A stretch of DNA of 64,000 bases from Limisalsivibrio acetivorans. Lineage in GTDB: Bacteria; Chrysiogenota; Deferribacteres; Deferribacterales; Geovibrionaceae. The notes below the pieces were generated by a model. The model was not told the DNA's origin. It did not search any database and saw only the letters and a program-made list of their open reading frames with translations. This document shows, piece by piece, positions 34,602 to 43,432 of this stretch. The position numbers were made by a program, and so were the translations under genes. The stretch covers positions 1,685,407-1,749,406 of the forward strand of contig NZ_ATWF01000001.1 of the NCBI RefSeq assembly GCF_000421105.1. The letters are read 5' to 3'. Within the stretch, counting starts at the first letter, position 1. Each line of letters starts with the position of its first letter.

Positions 34602-35492
34602 ATGAGCGAAAAACCTGTAAAGATACTTATTATCGAGGACAATCCCGGCGATGCACGCCTTATAGAGGTTATGCTGGAGGATGTGGAAGGGTGCGAGTTT
34701 GCTCCTATACACGCCGATAAGCTCGAGGACGGGATGCAGTACCTTTCCAAGGAGAAGTTCGATGTTGTCCTCCTTGATCTGGCTCTGCCCGACAGCTTCG
34801 GCATGGACAGCTTCTACAGACTCTCTGCGGCCTACCCCGATGTGCCCGTTGTGGTGCTTACCGGTAACGATGATGAAAGCATAGCGTTAAGCGCCGTACG
34901 TGAAGGGGCTCAAGACTATCTTGTGAAGGGCCAGATCGACGAAAAGGTGCTGAACCGCTCGGTAAACTATGCCATAGAGAGACAAAAGACCATCGCCGAA
35001 CTGCATAAAATGTCCTTCCGTGATGAGCTCACCAAGCTTAACAACCGGCGTGGTTTCATGCTCCAGGCAGAGGAACTGCTCAAGGTTAGCAGGCGGGCAA
35101 ACAAAAAGTTTGCGGTGTTCTTCATAGATCTGGACGGTATGAAATGGATTAACGACAACCTCGGCCATAAAGAGGGTGACAACGCCCTCATAGACACTGC
35201 GGATATCATGATGCAGACCTTCCGCGAATCGGATATTTTATCGAGGCTGGGGGGTGATGAGTTCGCCGCCGCCATGCTTGTGGATGACGACAAGGCGGTT
35301 AAGCTTGTTCGTGACAGATTCGACAAGCGTGTGAAACGGCTGAACGAATCGGGAAAACGGGACTACACCCTCTCCATAAGCATCGGCGTCGCCTTCTACA
35401 ACCAAAGCTCCTTCGAAAGCCTGGAAGAGCTTATGGACCATGCGGACGATCTGATGTATGAGGAAAAGAAGAAAAAGAATAAGCAGAGATAG
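34602..35492 (+). CDS. Receiver-GGDEF response regulator (diguanylate cyclase)
   Basis: A 296-residue response regulator. The receiver domain occupies residues 1-125 (IIEDNPGDARL, phospho-Asp59 in FDVVLLDLALPD, VVLTGNDDES, YLVKGQ). The GGDEF domain occupies about 145-290, starting FRDELTKLNNRRGF, with GGDEF at 217-221 and an I-site RESD just upstream. It should convert phosphorylation by the adjacent kinase into c-di-GMP synthesis with product inhibition. The C-terminus is Lys-rich. A strong terminator follows. Spacing to the upstream receiver is 5 bases. Confidence 0.93.
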   Translation: MSEKPVKILIIEDNPGDARLIEVMLEDVEGCEFAPIHADKLEDGMQYLSKEKFDVVLLDLALPDSFGMDSFYRLSAAYPDVPVVVLTGNDDESIALSAVREGAQDYLVKGQIDEKVLNRSVNYAIERQKTIAELHKMSFRDELTKLNNRRGFMLQAEELLKVSRRANKKFAVFFIDLDGMKWINDNLGHKEGDNALIDTADIMMQTFRESDILSRLGGDEFAAAMLVDDDKAVKLVRDRFDKRVKRLNESGKRDYTLSISIGVAFYNQSSFESLEELMDHADDLMYEEKKKKNKQR

Positions 35493-35506
35493 ATTATAGA
35501 AACAAA

Positions 35507-35540
35507 AAAACCCCGGATGAACCAACGCCGGGGTTTTCTT
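35507..35540. terminator. Bidirectional Rho-independent terminator
   Basis: Arms AAAACCCCGG (35507-35516) and CCGGGGTTTT (35528-35537) with an 11-base loop. There is a T-run on the plus side and an A-run on the other. It serves both the signalling operon (plus) and the small minus-strand gene ending at 35564. Confidence 0.85.
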
Positions 35541-35563
35541 TATATGTGTTCGTTAAACTGTGA

Positions 35564-35935
35564 TTATCTAGATACCGCCGCACCCATACTTACATAGTCC
35601 GGGATATCTATAATCTCACCAGTGCCGTTTACAATATGGGCAACATCGAAGATGTCATCAAGGTTGAAGCCCTGGTCCTCATAACGCTCAAGGACAACGC
35701 CGAAACCTTCCTCCACTTTATCGTGGAACCATTCAAAGGACGCTCTGTCATCGAAAAGGAAATCGAGCTTTGTTGCGATAAGGCGGACACCGCCTGATTC
35801 TATAACGTAGGGATCAGCACTCTCGCTGACGATTCGCCAGTTTCCGAATCTGTCATCTATGTGAACACTGAGCCGCCCTATCTCTGCTCTCTGCTCAAGT
35901 TTCGTTTCCTGCAGGGCCAGTGTTTTCACTCTCAT
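35564..35935 (-). CDS. Hypothetical protein
   Basis: A 123-residue soluble, acidic protein that I do not recognise. It has alternating beta-type segments (LSVHIDDRFGNWRIV, VRLIATKLDFLFDD) and an acidic C-terminal half, with no Cys. The ribosome-binding site GGAGGG lies about 8 bases before the ATG. It stands alone, convergent with the receiver-GGDEF operon and bounded by a shared terminator. No function can be proposed. Confidence 0.65.
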   Translation of the reverse strand: MRVKTLALQETKLEQRAEIGRLSVHIDDRFGNWRIVSESADPYVIESGGVRLIATKLDFLFDDRASFEWFHDKVEEGFGVVLERYEDQGFNLDDIFDVAHIVNGTGEIIDIPDYVSMGAAVSR

Positions 35936-36235
35936 AGTTTTACCCTCCAGTTTTATTATAACATACCAATCGGCCGGGGTTGAAAAGATCTGAGTTAACT
36001 TTTGCCGCCTGCCTATCTACATGCAAACCCTGTGCCAGACTGGAGTGGTATTCATATCACTTATATGATTCCATACCTGTTTATTCATAATTAAATATAA
36101 GCTGATTTATGTATCTATATTCAATTTATGGTGTCTGTCATCTCAGGGTCATATCTCAAAGATGCGCCGGGCAGAGAAATATTCAAGTGAAAATTAACCC
36201 ATAATTATTTAAACTATTGATATACTGGGAATAAG
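35936..36235. other. Intergenic region without recognised features
   Basis: About 300 AT-rich bases between the hypothetical gene at 35564 and the ackA terminator. A TATAAT on the minus strand (35960-35955) sits just before the 35935 start but lacks a good -35. I see no ORF, repeat or structured RNA that I can support. Confidence 0.4.
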
Positions 36236-36260
36236 AAAGGGGAGCAGAACGCTCCCCTTT
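36236..36260 (-). terminator. Rho-independent terminator after ackA
   Basis: Perfect 10-base arms AAAGGGGAGC / GCTCCCCTTT with a 5-base loop, 24 bases past the ackA stop. On the minus strand it is followed by CTTATT. Confidence 0.85.
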
Positions 36261-36283
36261 AATCGTTAAAAAACATTCACTCC

Positions 36284-37534
36284 CTATTTAAGGAAGCTGT
36301 ATCCGTATTCCGTATGGTCTTTGTACTGGTCGTTGAGAATGGCCACAACGTCCTCCACGAAAACGAGTTCCTCGTTTGTGGGGATAACATAGACCTTAAC
36401 CTTCGATTTGGGTGTGGAAACCTCGGTTTCGCCGTGCTTGGAGAATGTTGCAAGATTTTTCTCCTTATCCACAACGATGCCCATCTCCTCGAGCCCTTCC
36501 AGTGCCATCTGGCGGATGGCGCCTGCGTTCTCGCCAACACCAGCGGTGAAGACGATGGCATCCACACGGCCGAGAACTGCATAGTATGAGCCGATGTATT
36601 TACGGAGCCTGTAAGCCTCCATCTCTGTGGCGAGGCGGCACTTGTCCTTCGTATCCGCAGCATCGCAGGAGAGGATGTCACGCCTGTCGGTGTATTTACC
36701 AGTTATGCCGAGCATACCTGATTTCTTGTTGAGGATATTGTCCATCTGCTTGGCATCAACGCCGAGCTGGGTCTGCATAAAGAGGGGGATGGCGGGGTCG
36801 AGATCTCCGCATCTTGTTCCCATAACAGCACCTTCGAGGGGTGTAAGCCCCATGGAGGTATCCACGGAGACGCCGTTCTTGATAGCTGTGTGGGAAACAC
36901 CGTTACCGATGTGCATGGTGATAATGTTACACTCCTTGGGGTCCTTACCGAGGAGTACTGCCGCCCTTTTAGACACATAGAGATGGCTTGTGCCATGGAA
37001 ACCGTAACGTCTTACGCCGTGCTCCTCGTACCACTCATGGGGAACGGCATACATGTATGCATAGTCGGGCATGGTCTGGTGGAAGGCGGTGTCGAAGATG
37101 GCAACGTGAGGAACATCGGGGAGAACGCCCTGGGCAGCCCTGATTCCCGCAAGGTTGGGGGGATTGTGCAGGGGTGCGAGGTGCTGAACATCCTCAATGG
37201 TCTTCAGAACATCATCGGTGATCTTAACGCTTCCTACGAACTTATCTCCACCGTGGACAACCCTGTGGCCAACGGCGCTGATCTCGTTCATCTGCTTGAT
37301 AACTCCGCAGTCGGAGCCTGTTAGCGTTTTAACGATGAGCTGTATAGCTGTGCTGTGGTCATGGCATTCGTATTCATCTCTGTGGGTGTCTCTTCCGGGA
37401 ACCTCGTGGACTATGAAGGAATCGCCGATTCCGACCCTCTCCACAACTCCCTTCGCCACCACAGAGCCCTTTTCCCAGTCGAAAAGCTGGTATTTAACGG
37501 AAGAGCTTCCGCAGTTAAGTGCAAGGATAAACAT
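36284..37534 (-). CDS. ackA: Acetate kinase
   Basis: A 416-residue ASKHA-fold enzyme that interconverts acetyl phosphate + ADP and acetate + ATP. Family blocks are ALNCGSSSVKYQLFD, GHRVVHGGDKF, FDTAFHQTMPDYAYMYAVP, RRYGFHGTSHLYV, HIGNGVSHTAIKNG and VFTAGVGENAGAIRQ. Length is slightly above the usual 400. It follows pta by 23 bases, and the pair makes acetyl-CoA/acetate interconversion with substrate-level ATP. Confidence 0.98.
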   Translation of the reverse strand: MFILALNCGSSSVKYQLFDWEKGSVVAKGVVERVGIGDSFIVHEVPGRDTHRDEYECHDHSTAIQLIVKTLTGSDCGVIKQMNEISAVGHRVVHGGDKFVGSVKITDDVLKTIEDVQHLAPLHNPPNLAGIRAAQGVLPDVPHVAIFDTAFHQTMPDYAYMYAVPHEWYEEHGVRRYGFHGTSHLYVSKRAAVLLGKDPKECNIITMHIGNGVSHTAIKNGVSVDTSMGLTPLEGAVMGTRCGDLDPAIPLFMQTQLGVDAKQMDNILNKKSGMLGITGKYTDRRDILSCDAADTKDKCRLATEMEAYRLRKYIGSYYAVLGRVDAIVFTAGVGENAGAIRQMALEGLEEMGIVVDKEKNLATFSKHGETEVSTPKSKVKVYVIPTNEELVFVEDVVAILNDQYKDHTEYGYSFLK

Positions 37535-37557
37535 CTTACTTCCTCCTGAACTGTTAA

Positions 37558-38547
37558 TTAATCCGCCTGAACAGCGGTGATGGCGGCAACGTTAACGATA
37601 TCCATATACTTGCATCCTCTGGAGAGATCGTTAACGGGCTTTGCAAGACCCTGGATGATCGGTCCGATCGCCTCTGCGCCTGCAACCCTTTCCACGAGCT
37701 TATAGCCGATGTTGCCCGCATCAAGGTCGGGGAATACAAGAACGTTTGCCTGTCCGGCAACGTCGCTTCCGGGAGCCTTCTTCGCACCCACGTTGGCAAG
37801 CAGAGCCGCGTCCGCCTGAAGCTCACCGTCAATGGCGAGTTCTGGGTTCATCTCTTTTGCGATCTTGAGCGCCTCGGTTACCTTGTCGATATCGGGATGG
37901 GCCGCACTCCCTTTTGTGGAGAAGGAGAGAAGGGCTACCTTGGGATCAACTTCGAGGAATGCCTTGCAGCTGTCCGCTGTGGCGTTGGCGATTTCTGCGA
38001 GTGTTCTTGAATCGGGATTGGGGTTAACCGCACAGTCTGCGAAAAGCACCGCACCCTCTTTGCCGAATTCGGGTTTGGGCGTTACCATAATGAAGCAGCT
38101 GGAAACGGTTTTCATGCCGGCCTTGGTTCCGATAACACGGATAGCCGCCTTGAGTACATCCCCTGTGGTGTGGCATGCTCCGGTGACGGCGCCGTCCGCC
38201 CTGCCGGATTCCACAAGCATGGAGCCGAAGTAGAGAACATCCTTCATTGCTTCAAGGGCCTCAACCTCTGTCATACCTTTGGCTTTGCGCTTCTCGTAAT
38301 ATGCTCTTGCAAAGTCCTGAAGATAGGGGCTTGTCTCGGGATCGATGATCTCGCATCTAACCTCGTAGCCCTTCTCCTTGAACAGAGACTCAACCTCGTC
38401 CACCTTGCCGAGTACGATTACTTTTGCAAGACCGTTTTCGACGATGGCATTCGCCGCATCCACGGTGCGCTCATCGTTCCCCTCGGGGAGGACGATAGTC
38501 TTGTTTCTGGTCTTGGCTATATCCCAGAACTTGTTCATGAGAGACAT
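37558..38547 (-). CDS. pta: Phosphate acetyltransferase, short form
   Basis: A 329-residue Pta that makes acetyl phosphate from acetyl-CoA. Only the catalytic PTA_PTB domain is present, without the N-terminal DRTGG/P-loop region of long Pta. Landmarks are [21 protein letters not shown]-type [37 protein letters not shown] and [20 protein letters not shown]. It is the promoter-proximal gene of pta-ackA. A terminator separates it from the upstream ferredoxin-oxidoreductase operon. Confidence 0.97.
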   Translation of the reverse strand: MSLMNKFWDIAKTRNKTIVLPEGNDERTVDAANAIVENGLAKVIVLGKVDEVESLFKEKGYEVRCEIIDPETSPYLQDFARAYYEKRKAKGMTEVEALEAMKDVLYFGSMLVESGRADGAVTGACHTTGDVLKAAIRVIGTKAGMKTVSSCFIMVTPKPEFGKEGAVLFADCAVNPNPDSRTLAEIANATADSCKAFLEVDPKVALLSFSTKGSAAHPDIDKVTEALKIAKEMNPELAIDGELQADAALLANVGAKKAPGSDVAGQANVLVFPDLDAGNIGYKLVERVAGAEAIGPIIQGLAKPVNDLSRGCKYMDIVNVAAITAVQAD

Positions 38548-38707
38548 AGGATACCTCCGAAAATAGAATAGTTTTTGATTTTATGTAATTAACATAAAAT
38601 GCGCAAGTTAAATATTCTCAAAGCATCCCGATACAAGGAACATGCTGACAATAAAAACCATATCTGCCCCCTTTATAAGGACGTTCTATTGAATATTAGT
38701 GAAAAAC

Positions 38708-38746
38708 AAACGGGGAGAAAGCACCTGAAATGCCTTCGCCCCGTTT
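38708..38746 (-). terminator. Rho-independent terminator after oxidoreductase operon
   Basis: AAACGGGG / CCCCGTTT arms, extended inward by a second paired segment around a TTTCAGG-type loop. They are followed on the minus strand by GTTTGTTTTTC. Confidence 0.8.
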
Positions 38747-38750
38747 TATT

Positions 38751-39299
38751 TTAGTTCAGAAGTGAGTTTTGAGCAAACCCTTTTCTCAGGGCTTCTTCGT
38801 TGAGGGGTATAAGGTGGTGATGCTTCTCGGGAAGTGCATGTTTAAGGGCACTGCATGCGGTTTCCAGAGTAAAAAGTTCCGATACGGAGAGAAGGGCGCC
38901 AATCATGACCATATTGGCAACCTTTATGTTGCCCAGCTCCCTTGCTATATCAGAAGCGCCGATACCGTAAAACTTGACATCCTGCCTTGTAATCGCCTCT
39001 TTACCCACCAGAGCGGTGTCCAGAACGGCCTTCGCACCCTCTGCAAAGCGGGGCTCGAACTTCTGGAATGAGGGCATGTTCATGATTATGCCGTGCCCCG
39101 GTCTGGTTACGATGGGGGAACCGATCTCCATGTCGGAGATAACCACGTTGCAGTTCGCCGTTCCGCCACGCTGTTCGGCGCCGTAGGATGGGAACCATGT
39201 AACATGGTAGTCCTGGGAGGCTGCCATGTGAGCGAGCATCATCCCTGCACTCAGGATACCCTGACCGCCGAAACCCGCCATAACGCTGTCGAACATCAT
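38751..39299 (-). CDS. 2-oxoacid:ferredoxin oxidoreductase gamma subunit
   Basis: A 182-residue gamma subunit with [23 protein letters not shown] at the N-terminus and [18 protein letters not shown], both diagnostic of the KorC/VorC/PorG family. It binds the CoA-proximal side of the complex. It overlaps the beta-subunit gene by 4 bases and is the last gene of the four-gene operon at 38751-41324. Which 2-oxoacid is used (2-oxoglutarate, branched-chain or other) cannot be read from this subunit. Confidence 0.92.
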   Translation of the reverse strand: MMFDSVMAGFGGQGILSAGMMLAHMAASQDYHVTWFPSYGAEQRGGTANCNVVISDMEIGSPIVTRPGHGIIMNMPSFQKFEPRFAEGAKAVLDTALVGKEAITRQDVKFYGIGASDIARELGNIKVANMVMIGALLSVSELFTLETACSALKHALPEKHHHLIPLNEEALRKGFAQNSLLN

Positions 39300-40036
39300 T
39301 TATTACCCCCTTTGAACTCGCCGAGGGGGTAGTAGCCCTCCATCTCGTTCTTAACGAACTCGATCCCCTGAAGGGGTGTCATCCCCCAGTTTGTGGGGCA
39401 GGAGGAAAGAACCTCCACAAAGGAGAAGCCGGTATTATTCTTCTGGTTCTCAAAGGCCTTCTTTATCGCCTTCTTGGTCTTATTTATCTTACCCGGTGCG
39501 GAGACGCTCACTCTGGCGCTGTAAACAACGGGATCGAGCCCAGCCATTATCTCCGCCATGCGGAAAGGTGCACCGTGGTAGCCCACATCCCTTCCTTCGG
39601 GTGTGGTTGTTGTGCGCTGTCCGGGGAGTGTTGTGGGGGCCATCTGGCCGCCGGTCATCCCGTAGTTTGCATTGTTAACGAAGATAACGGTTATCATCTC
39701 CCCACGGTTTGCCGCATGCATTATCTCCGCCATGCCGATGGAGGCGAGATCGCCGTCACCCTGATAGCAGAATACGGTGTTTTCGGGGCGAACCCTCTTT
39801 ATCCCCGTGGCAAGAGCGGGTGCCCTGCCGTGGGGGGCTTCGACTATATCTGTTTTGAAATACTCATAGAGCAGTACGGAGCATCCCACCGGCGCAACGC
39901 CTATGGTGGATTCCCTCAGCTCAAGCTCGTCCAGAACCTCCCCGACGATGCGGTGGATGGTTCCATGGTTGCATCCGGGGCAGTATATGGTGGTCTTATC
40001 CGTCATGCTTTCCGGTTTCTTAAATACTACAGCCAT
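39296..40036 (-). CDS. 2-oxoacid:ferredoxin oxidoreductase beta subunit (TPP-binding)
   Basis: A 246-residue thiamine-diphosphate-binding subunit. [16 protein letters not shown], the TPP motif [15 protein letters not shown] ... [16 protein letters not shown], and a C-terminal [13 protein letters not shown] block define the KorB/VorA family. It is 14 bases downstream of the alpha subunit. It performs decarboxylation of the 2-oxoacid with its alpha partner and passes electrons to ferredoxin. Confidence 0.95.
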   Translation of the reverse strand: MAVVFKKPESMTDKTTIYCPGCNHGTIHRIVGEVLDELELRESTIGVAPVGCSVLLYEYFKTDIVEAPHGRAPALATGIKRVRPENTVFCYQGDGDLASIGMAEIMHAANRGEMITVIFVNNANYGMTGGQMAPTTLPGQRTTTTPEGRDVGYHGAPFRMAEIMAGLDPVVYSARVSVSAPGKINKTKKAIKKAFENQKNNTGFSFVEVLSSCPTNWGMTPLQGIEFVKNEMEGYYPLGEFKGGNK

Positions 40037-40050
40037 CTATATATCCTCGC

Positions 40051-41100
40051 TTATTTCATGGAAAGGATCTTTTCTTCGATCTCTTCTGGTGTGAACGATT
40101 CACCGCCGGGGCTTCCTATGAACTCCACAGGAACCCTTCCCTCTACAGCCACCTTTACGTCAAAGAGCATCTGGCCGAGGTTCATCTCCGCCACAAGCAC
40201 CTTTTTAGCCTTGGAGGCGGCCTCGGCAAGCTGTTTGTAGGGGAACGGGGACACTGTGATCGGTCTGAAAAGCTCCACCTTTTCCCCCTTCTCCTTCACT
40301 GCACGCAGGGAGCTCTTGGCAACCCTTGCTGCTGTACCGAAGGAGACGACGAGGGTGTCATAATCCTCACCAGTGAGCTCATAGCGTGTTTCATTCTCCG
40401 CAATGCGCTCAAACTTCTCAGCCAGATCCCAGTTATGCTTCTTAAGCCCCCCTTCAGCAAGGCGGAGCGACATAACCGCTCTGGGGTCTCTATCCTTAGG
40501 GCCTGTAAGCTCCCACCCTTCATCCTCTTTCCTGCCTGGCTCACGATCCTCGGGAAGAACAACGGGTTCGGCCATCTGTCCCAATGCGCCGTCGCCAAGG
40601 ATAAGGACGGGGTTTCTATATCTGTCTGAAACATCGAAGGCCTCGTAGGTGAGATCCACAGCCTCCTGAACGGTTGAGGGTGCGTAAACTATAAACCTGT
40701 AGTCGCCGTTTCCTCCACCCCTAGTGGCCTGATTGTAATCCCCCTGACTCGGGCCAATATTTCCGAGGCCGGGGCCTCCTCTCATTATATTGACAACAAC
40801 CGCCGGCACCTCCGCACCGCACATGTAGGAGAATCCCTCCTGCATAAGAGCTACTCCTGGGCTTGAGGAGGATGTCATAACCCTTGCTCCGGTGGCGGAT
40901 GCGCCGTAGACCATATTGATAGCCGCAACCTCGCTCTCCGCCTGAACAAAGGCTCTGCCTCTTCTGGGCATATGATCGGACATGTAAGCGGTGAACTCGT
41001 TCTGGGGTGTGATCGGGTAACCGAAGTATCCCTCAAGTCCGGCACGGATAGAGGCCTCCGCAATGGCTTCGTTCCCCTTCATAAGAACCTTGTTGCTCAT
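40051..41100 (-). CDS. vorB: 2-oxoacid:ferredoxin oxidoreductase alpha subunit (VorB/KorA type)
   Basis: A 349-residue alpha subunit. The N-terminus KVLMKGNEAIAEASIRAG followed by YFGYPITPQNEF is the VorB-type pyrimidine-domain signature. TSSSSPGVALMQEGFSYM and PAVVVNIMRGGPGLGNIGPS follow. This form is commonly annotated 3-methyl-2-oxobutanoate dehydrogenase subunit VorB, but KorA proteins are related, so substrate assignment is tentative. It overlaps the ferredoxin subunit gene by 4 bases and is followed by the beta and gamma genes (D-A-B-C order). Confidence 0.9.
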   Translation of the reverse strand: MSNKVLMKGNEAIAEASIRAGLEGYFGYPITPQNEFTAYMSDHMPRRGRAFVQAESEVAAINMVYGASATGARVMTSSSSPGVALMQEGFSYMCGAEVPAVVVNIMRGGPGLGNIGPSQGDYNQATRGGGNGDYRFIVYAPSTVQEAVDLTYEAFDVSDRYRNPVLILGDGALGQMAEPVVLPEDREPGRKEDEGWELTGPKDRDPRAVMSLRLAEGGLKKHNWDLAEKFERIAENETRYELTGEDYDTLVVSFGTAARVAKSSLRAVKEKGEKVELFRPITVSPFPYKQLAEAASKAKKVLVAEMNLGQMLFDVKVAVEGRVPVEFIGSPGGESFTPEEIEEKILSMK

Positions 41101-41324
41101 TCGCTACCCCCTTTGCCGTCATTAAGAGTGAAAACCAGATCGGGGCACACGAGTGCACAGCTCTTGCAGAGGATACAGAGATCCTGATCCGTGCATTCCA
41201 CCATCGTGTAGCCCATGGCGTTTATCTTTTCGGAAAAACGGAGAATCTTCTTCGGGCAGACCTCAATGCACAGGCCGCACCCCTTACATTTGTCTCCGTT
41301 TATAACAACTTTCAACATAGGCAC
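41097..41324 (-). CDS. 2-oxoacid:ferredoxin oxidoreductase ferredoxin-like subunit
   Basis: A 75-residue 2[4Fe-4S] ferredoxin-like delta subunit. It has CKGCGLCIEVCPKKIL and CILCKSCALVCPDLVF, each a CxxCxxCxxxCP cluster-binding motif. It is the first gene of the operon and transfers electrons from the TPP site to soluble ferredoxin. It starts with ATG after AGGAGTGCCT. The 140 bases upstream are very A/T-rich and contain the terminator of the outer-membrane protein gene. Confidence 0.95.
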   Translation of the reverse strand: MPMLKVVINGDKCKGCGLCIEVCPKKILRFSEKINAMGYTMVECTDQDLCILCKSCALVCPDLVFTLNDGKGGSE

Positions 41325-41421
41325 TCCTCCAGTTTAAGATGAAAATTGTAAATAAAAAAAATAATTATGCAATATAAAAAAACAGCTTTTTAAATTGAAG
41401 GGATTGGGAAAATAAATAAAA

Positions 41422-41443
41422 AAGGGGAGCCTCGGCCCCCCTT
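41422..41443 (-). terminator. Rho-independent terminator after outer-membrane protein gene
   Basis: Arms AAGGGG-GCC / GGC-CCCCTT with one internal mismatch and a 2-base loop. It is followed on the minus strand by TTTTATTTATTTTCCC. Confidence 0.75.
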
Positions 41444-41466
41444 CGGGTTAACAATATTGAAAAATA

Positions 41467-42393
41467 TCAGAAGCTGTAGCCGAGAACACCCGCAAGGGCA
41501 GAGGCTTTAGAATCGAAGAAGTCGATCTCGGAATCGCTCACAGAGTAGTACGCAAGAAGCGTTGCACTCACCCTTTTGTTGGAAAAGCCCCTGTATGAGA
41601 ACATGAAAAAGCCGGAAACGGAGGAATCCTCCCTGGTTTCGCCGAAGTAGGGGTTTTCCTCGTCAAAGTTATCCTTCTTATAATTAAGGGACATCTTGGT
41701 GAAATAGGTCTTCGAGAAGCGGCGAAGCTCAAGCCCTGCTCCGAAACCCTGCCACGATTCCGCCTCACCCTCAAGCTGTCCACGCTCCACACGGATGCCT
41801 GGAACGATGGCTGTACCGGGTGCAACGGAGTATGCATAGCCAAGCTTGATGTCGTGGACAAGCCCGCTTCTGTCCAGCTCCTCATAAGCATCCGCAGCCT
41901 TATCCTCATCAACGCTTATGGTTGTGAGGGCATAATCAAGTTCAAAGCCGGTTCCGCCTATCTTTCTATAGGTCACATCGATACCTGCAACATCGGCATC
42001 GGTGGCGTCACGATCGAGCACGTAGGGGTTTTCCCAAACCTCGCTTCCCAGCTTTGTGAAAACGCTTACATCGATATCCCCCGCCTCACCGAAGTCGTGT
42101 TTAACGCCAGCGGCAAGACCGTAGTCACCTTCATCAAAGGGGGTTTTTATGTAGTATGTAGTATCTTTGGTTTTGTAACCTGCATCAAAAACAAGAACGG
42201 GCATTGTGGTGGAGATGCTCTCAGCATCGGCATCGAGGGAATCTATCTCCTCGTTCTCGCTATCGGTGTAAAGGTTGCTTTCGATATTAAACACAGCCGC
42301 ACCTGCGGAAATATCCGCATAGAACCGTCCCTCCTGAGCAAAAACAGGCACAGCAGAGAGTGCAACAACAATAATAAGGCTCAATAATCTCAT
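41467..42393 (-). CDS. Outer-membrane beta-barrel protein
   Basis: A 308-residue exported protein. The signal peptide spans residues 1-19 (MRLLSLIIVVALSAVPVFA). The mature part is a series of amphipathic beta-strands with aromatic-rich turns (GRFYADISAGAAVF, TYYIKTPFDEGDYGLAAG, GFFMFSYRGFSNKRVSATLL). The C-terminus LAGVLGYSF ends in Phe, the expected BAM-recognition signal of outer-membrane barrels. Acidic extracellular loops are obvious. No specific porin or transport family is recognised. It is a single-gene unit diverging from fmt. Confidence 0.8.
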   Translation of the reverse strand: MRLLSLIIVVALSAVPVFAQEGRFYADISAGAAVFNIESNLYTDSENEEIDSLDADAESISTTMPVLVFDAGYKTKDTTYYIKTPFDEGDYGLAAGVKHDFGEAGDIDVSVFTKLGSEVWENPYVLDRDATDADVAGIDVTYRKIGGTGFELDYALTTISVDEDKAADAYEELDRSGLVHDIKLGYAYSVAPGTAIVPGIRVERGQLEGEAESWQGFGAGLELRRFSKTYFTKMSLNYKKDNFDEENPYFGETREDSSVSGFFMFSYRGFSNKRVSATLLAYYSVSDSEIDFFDSKASALAGVLGYSF

Positions 42394-42496
42394 GGAAAAT
42401 CCCTCCGTAAATTGTCCGATTACCCTTTACAGGGACGAATCTGGACTGCATAATAAACGCTCTCAATATGTATGTAATTTTAAGGTGAAAAGCAAG

Positions 42497-43432
42497 ATGA
42501 AGATAGTATTTATGGGAACTCCCGAGACGGCGGTTCCTACACTGAAAGCAATTGTTGAAGCAGGACATGAGGTTCCGCTTGTGGTCACCCAGCCGGATAA
42601 ACCCAAAGGGAGAAGCCGCAGGATGAGCCCTCCCCCGGTTAAGGAATATGCCCTTGAGCAGGGGCTGGAGGTTGCCCAGCCCGAAAAGCTCAAAAACAAC
42701 GAAGAGTTTATGCAAAAGCTGGAGTCGATAAAGCCCGATTTCCTCGTCGTCGTGGCCTACGGCAAGATCCTCTCCGAACGTGTGCTTAATGTCCCCGCAA
42801 AGGCTCCCATAAACGTACACTTCTCCCTCCTCCCCAAATACAGGGGAGCCGCGCCGGTTAACTGGGCTATCGTAAACGGAGAGAAGGAGACGGGGGTTAC
42901 CACCATGTTTATGGATGTGGGCCTCGATACCGGAGATATGCTGAAAACCGCCGCAACACCCATAGATAGAAAAACCACCGAGGACCTGCTCTCGGAGCTC
43001 GCCGTCACCGGCGCAGAGCTGTTGGTGCGGACCGTCGAGGAATTCGATTCCATAACGCCCGAGAAGCAGAAGGATGAGGATTCCACCTACGCCCCCATGA
43101 TGAAGAAAGAGGACGGACTCATAGACTGGAACAAACCCGCAGAGGAGATCGAAAGGCTCATCAGAGGGTTTCAGCCATGGCCAGCGGCCCATTCATACCT
43201 TGAAGGGAAGATGTTTAAGTTCTATGGCGCCGATCCCGTTTCAGGGAAAAGCATTGAACCGGGCACGATCTTCGATATAAACAAGAAGAGCTTTTCCATC
43301 GCATGCGGTGACGGCGCCCTCAAGATAAAGGACCTCCAGATGGAAGGTAAGAAACGTATGCCTGCGGGCAGTTTCCTTGCCGGAGTTAAGCTGGAGGAGG
43401 GTTCAAGGTTTGCAGGAAAAGAGGAGTCCTGA
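42497..43432 (+). CDS. fmt: Methionyl-tRNA formyltransferase
   Basis: A 311-residue enzyme that formylates initiator Met-tRNA using 10-formyl-THF; the initiator tRNA itself is at 53381. Landmarks are KIVFMGTPETAVPTL, PDKPKGRSRRMSPPPVKEYA, the catalytic region INVHFSLLPKYRGAAPVNWA, and GFQPWPAAHS. ATG 42497 is preferred over the longer frame from 42392, since it begins exactly at the Rossmann strand. def lies far away at the left edge rather than adjacent. The last 23 bases overlap the DUF116 gene. Confidence 0.97.
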   Translation: MKIVFMGTPETAVPTLKAIVEAGHEVPLVVTQPDKPKGRSRRMSPPPVKEYALEQGLEVAQPEKLKNNEEFMQKLESIKPDFLVVVAYGKILSERVLNVPAKAPINVHFSLLPKYRGAAPVNWAIVNGEKETGVTTMFMDVGLDTGDMLKTAATPIDRKTTEDLLSELAVTGAELLVRTVEEFDSITPEKQKDEDSTYAPMMKKEDGLIDWNKPAEEIERLIRGFQPWPAAHSYLEGKMFKFYGADPVSGKSIEPGTIFDINKKSFSIACGDGALKIKDLQMEGKKRMPAGSFLAGVKLEEGSRFAGKEES

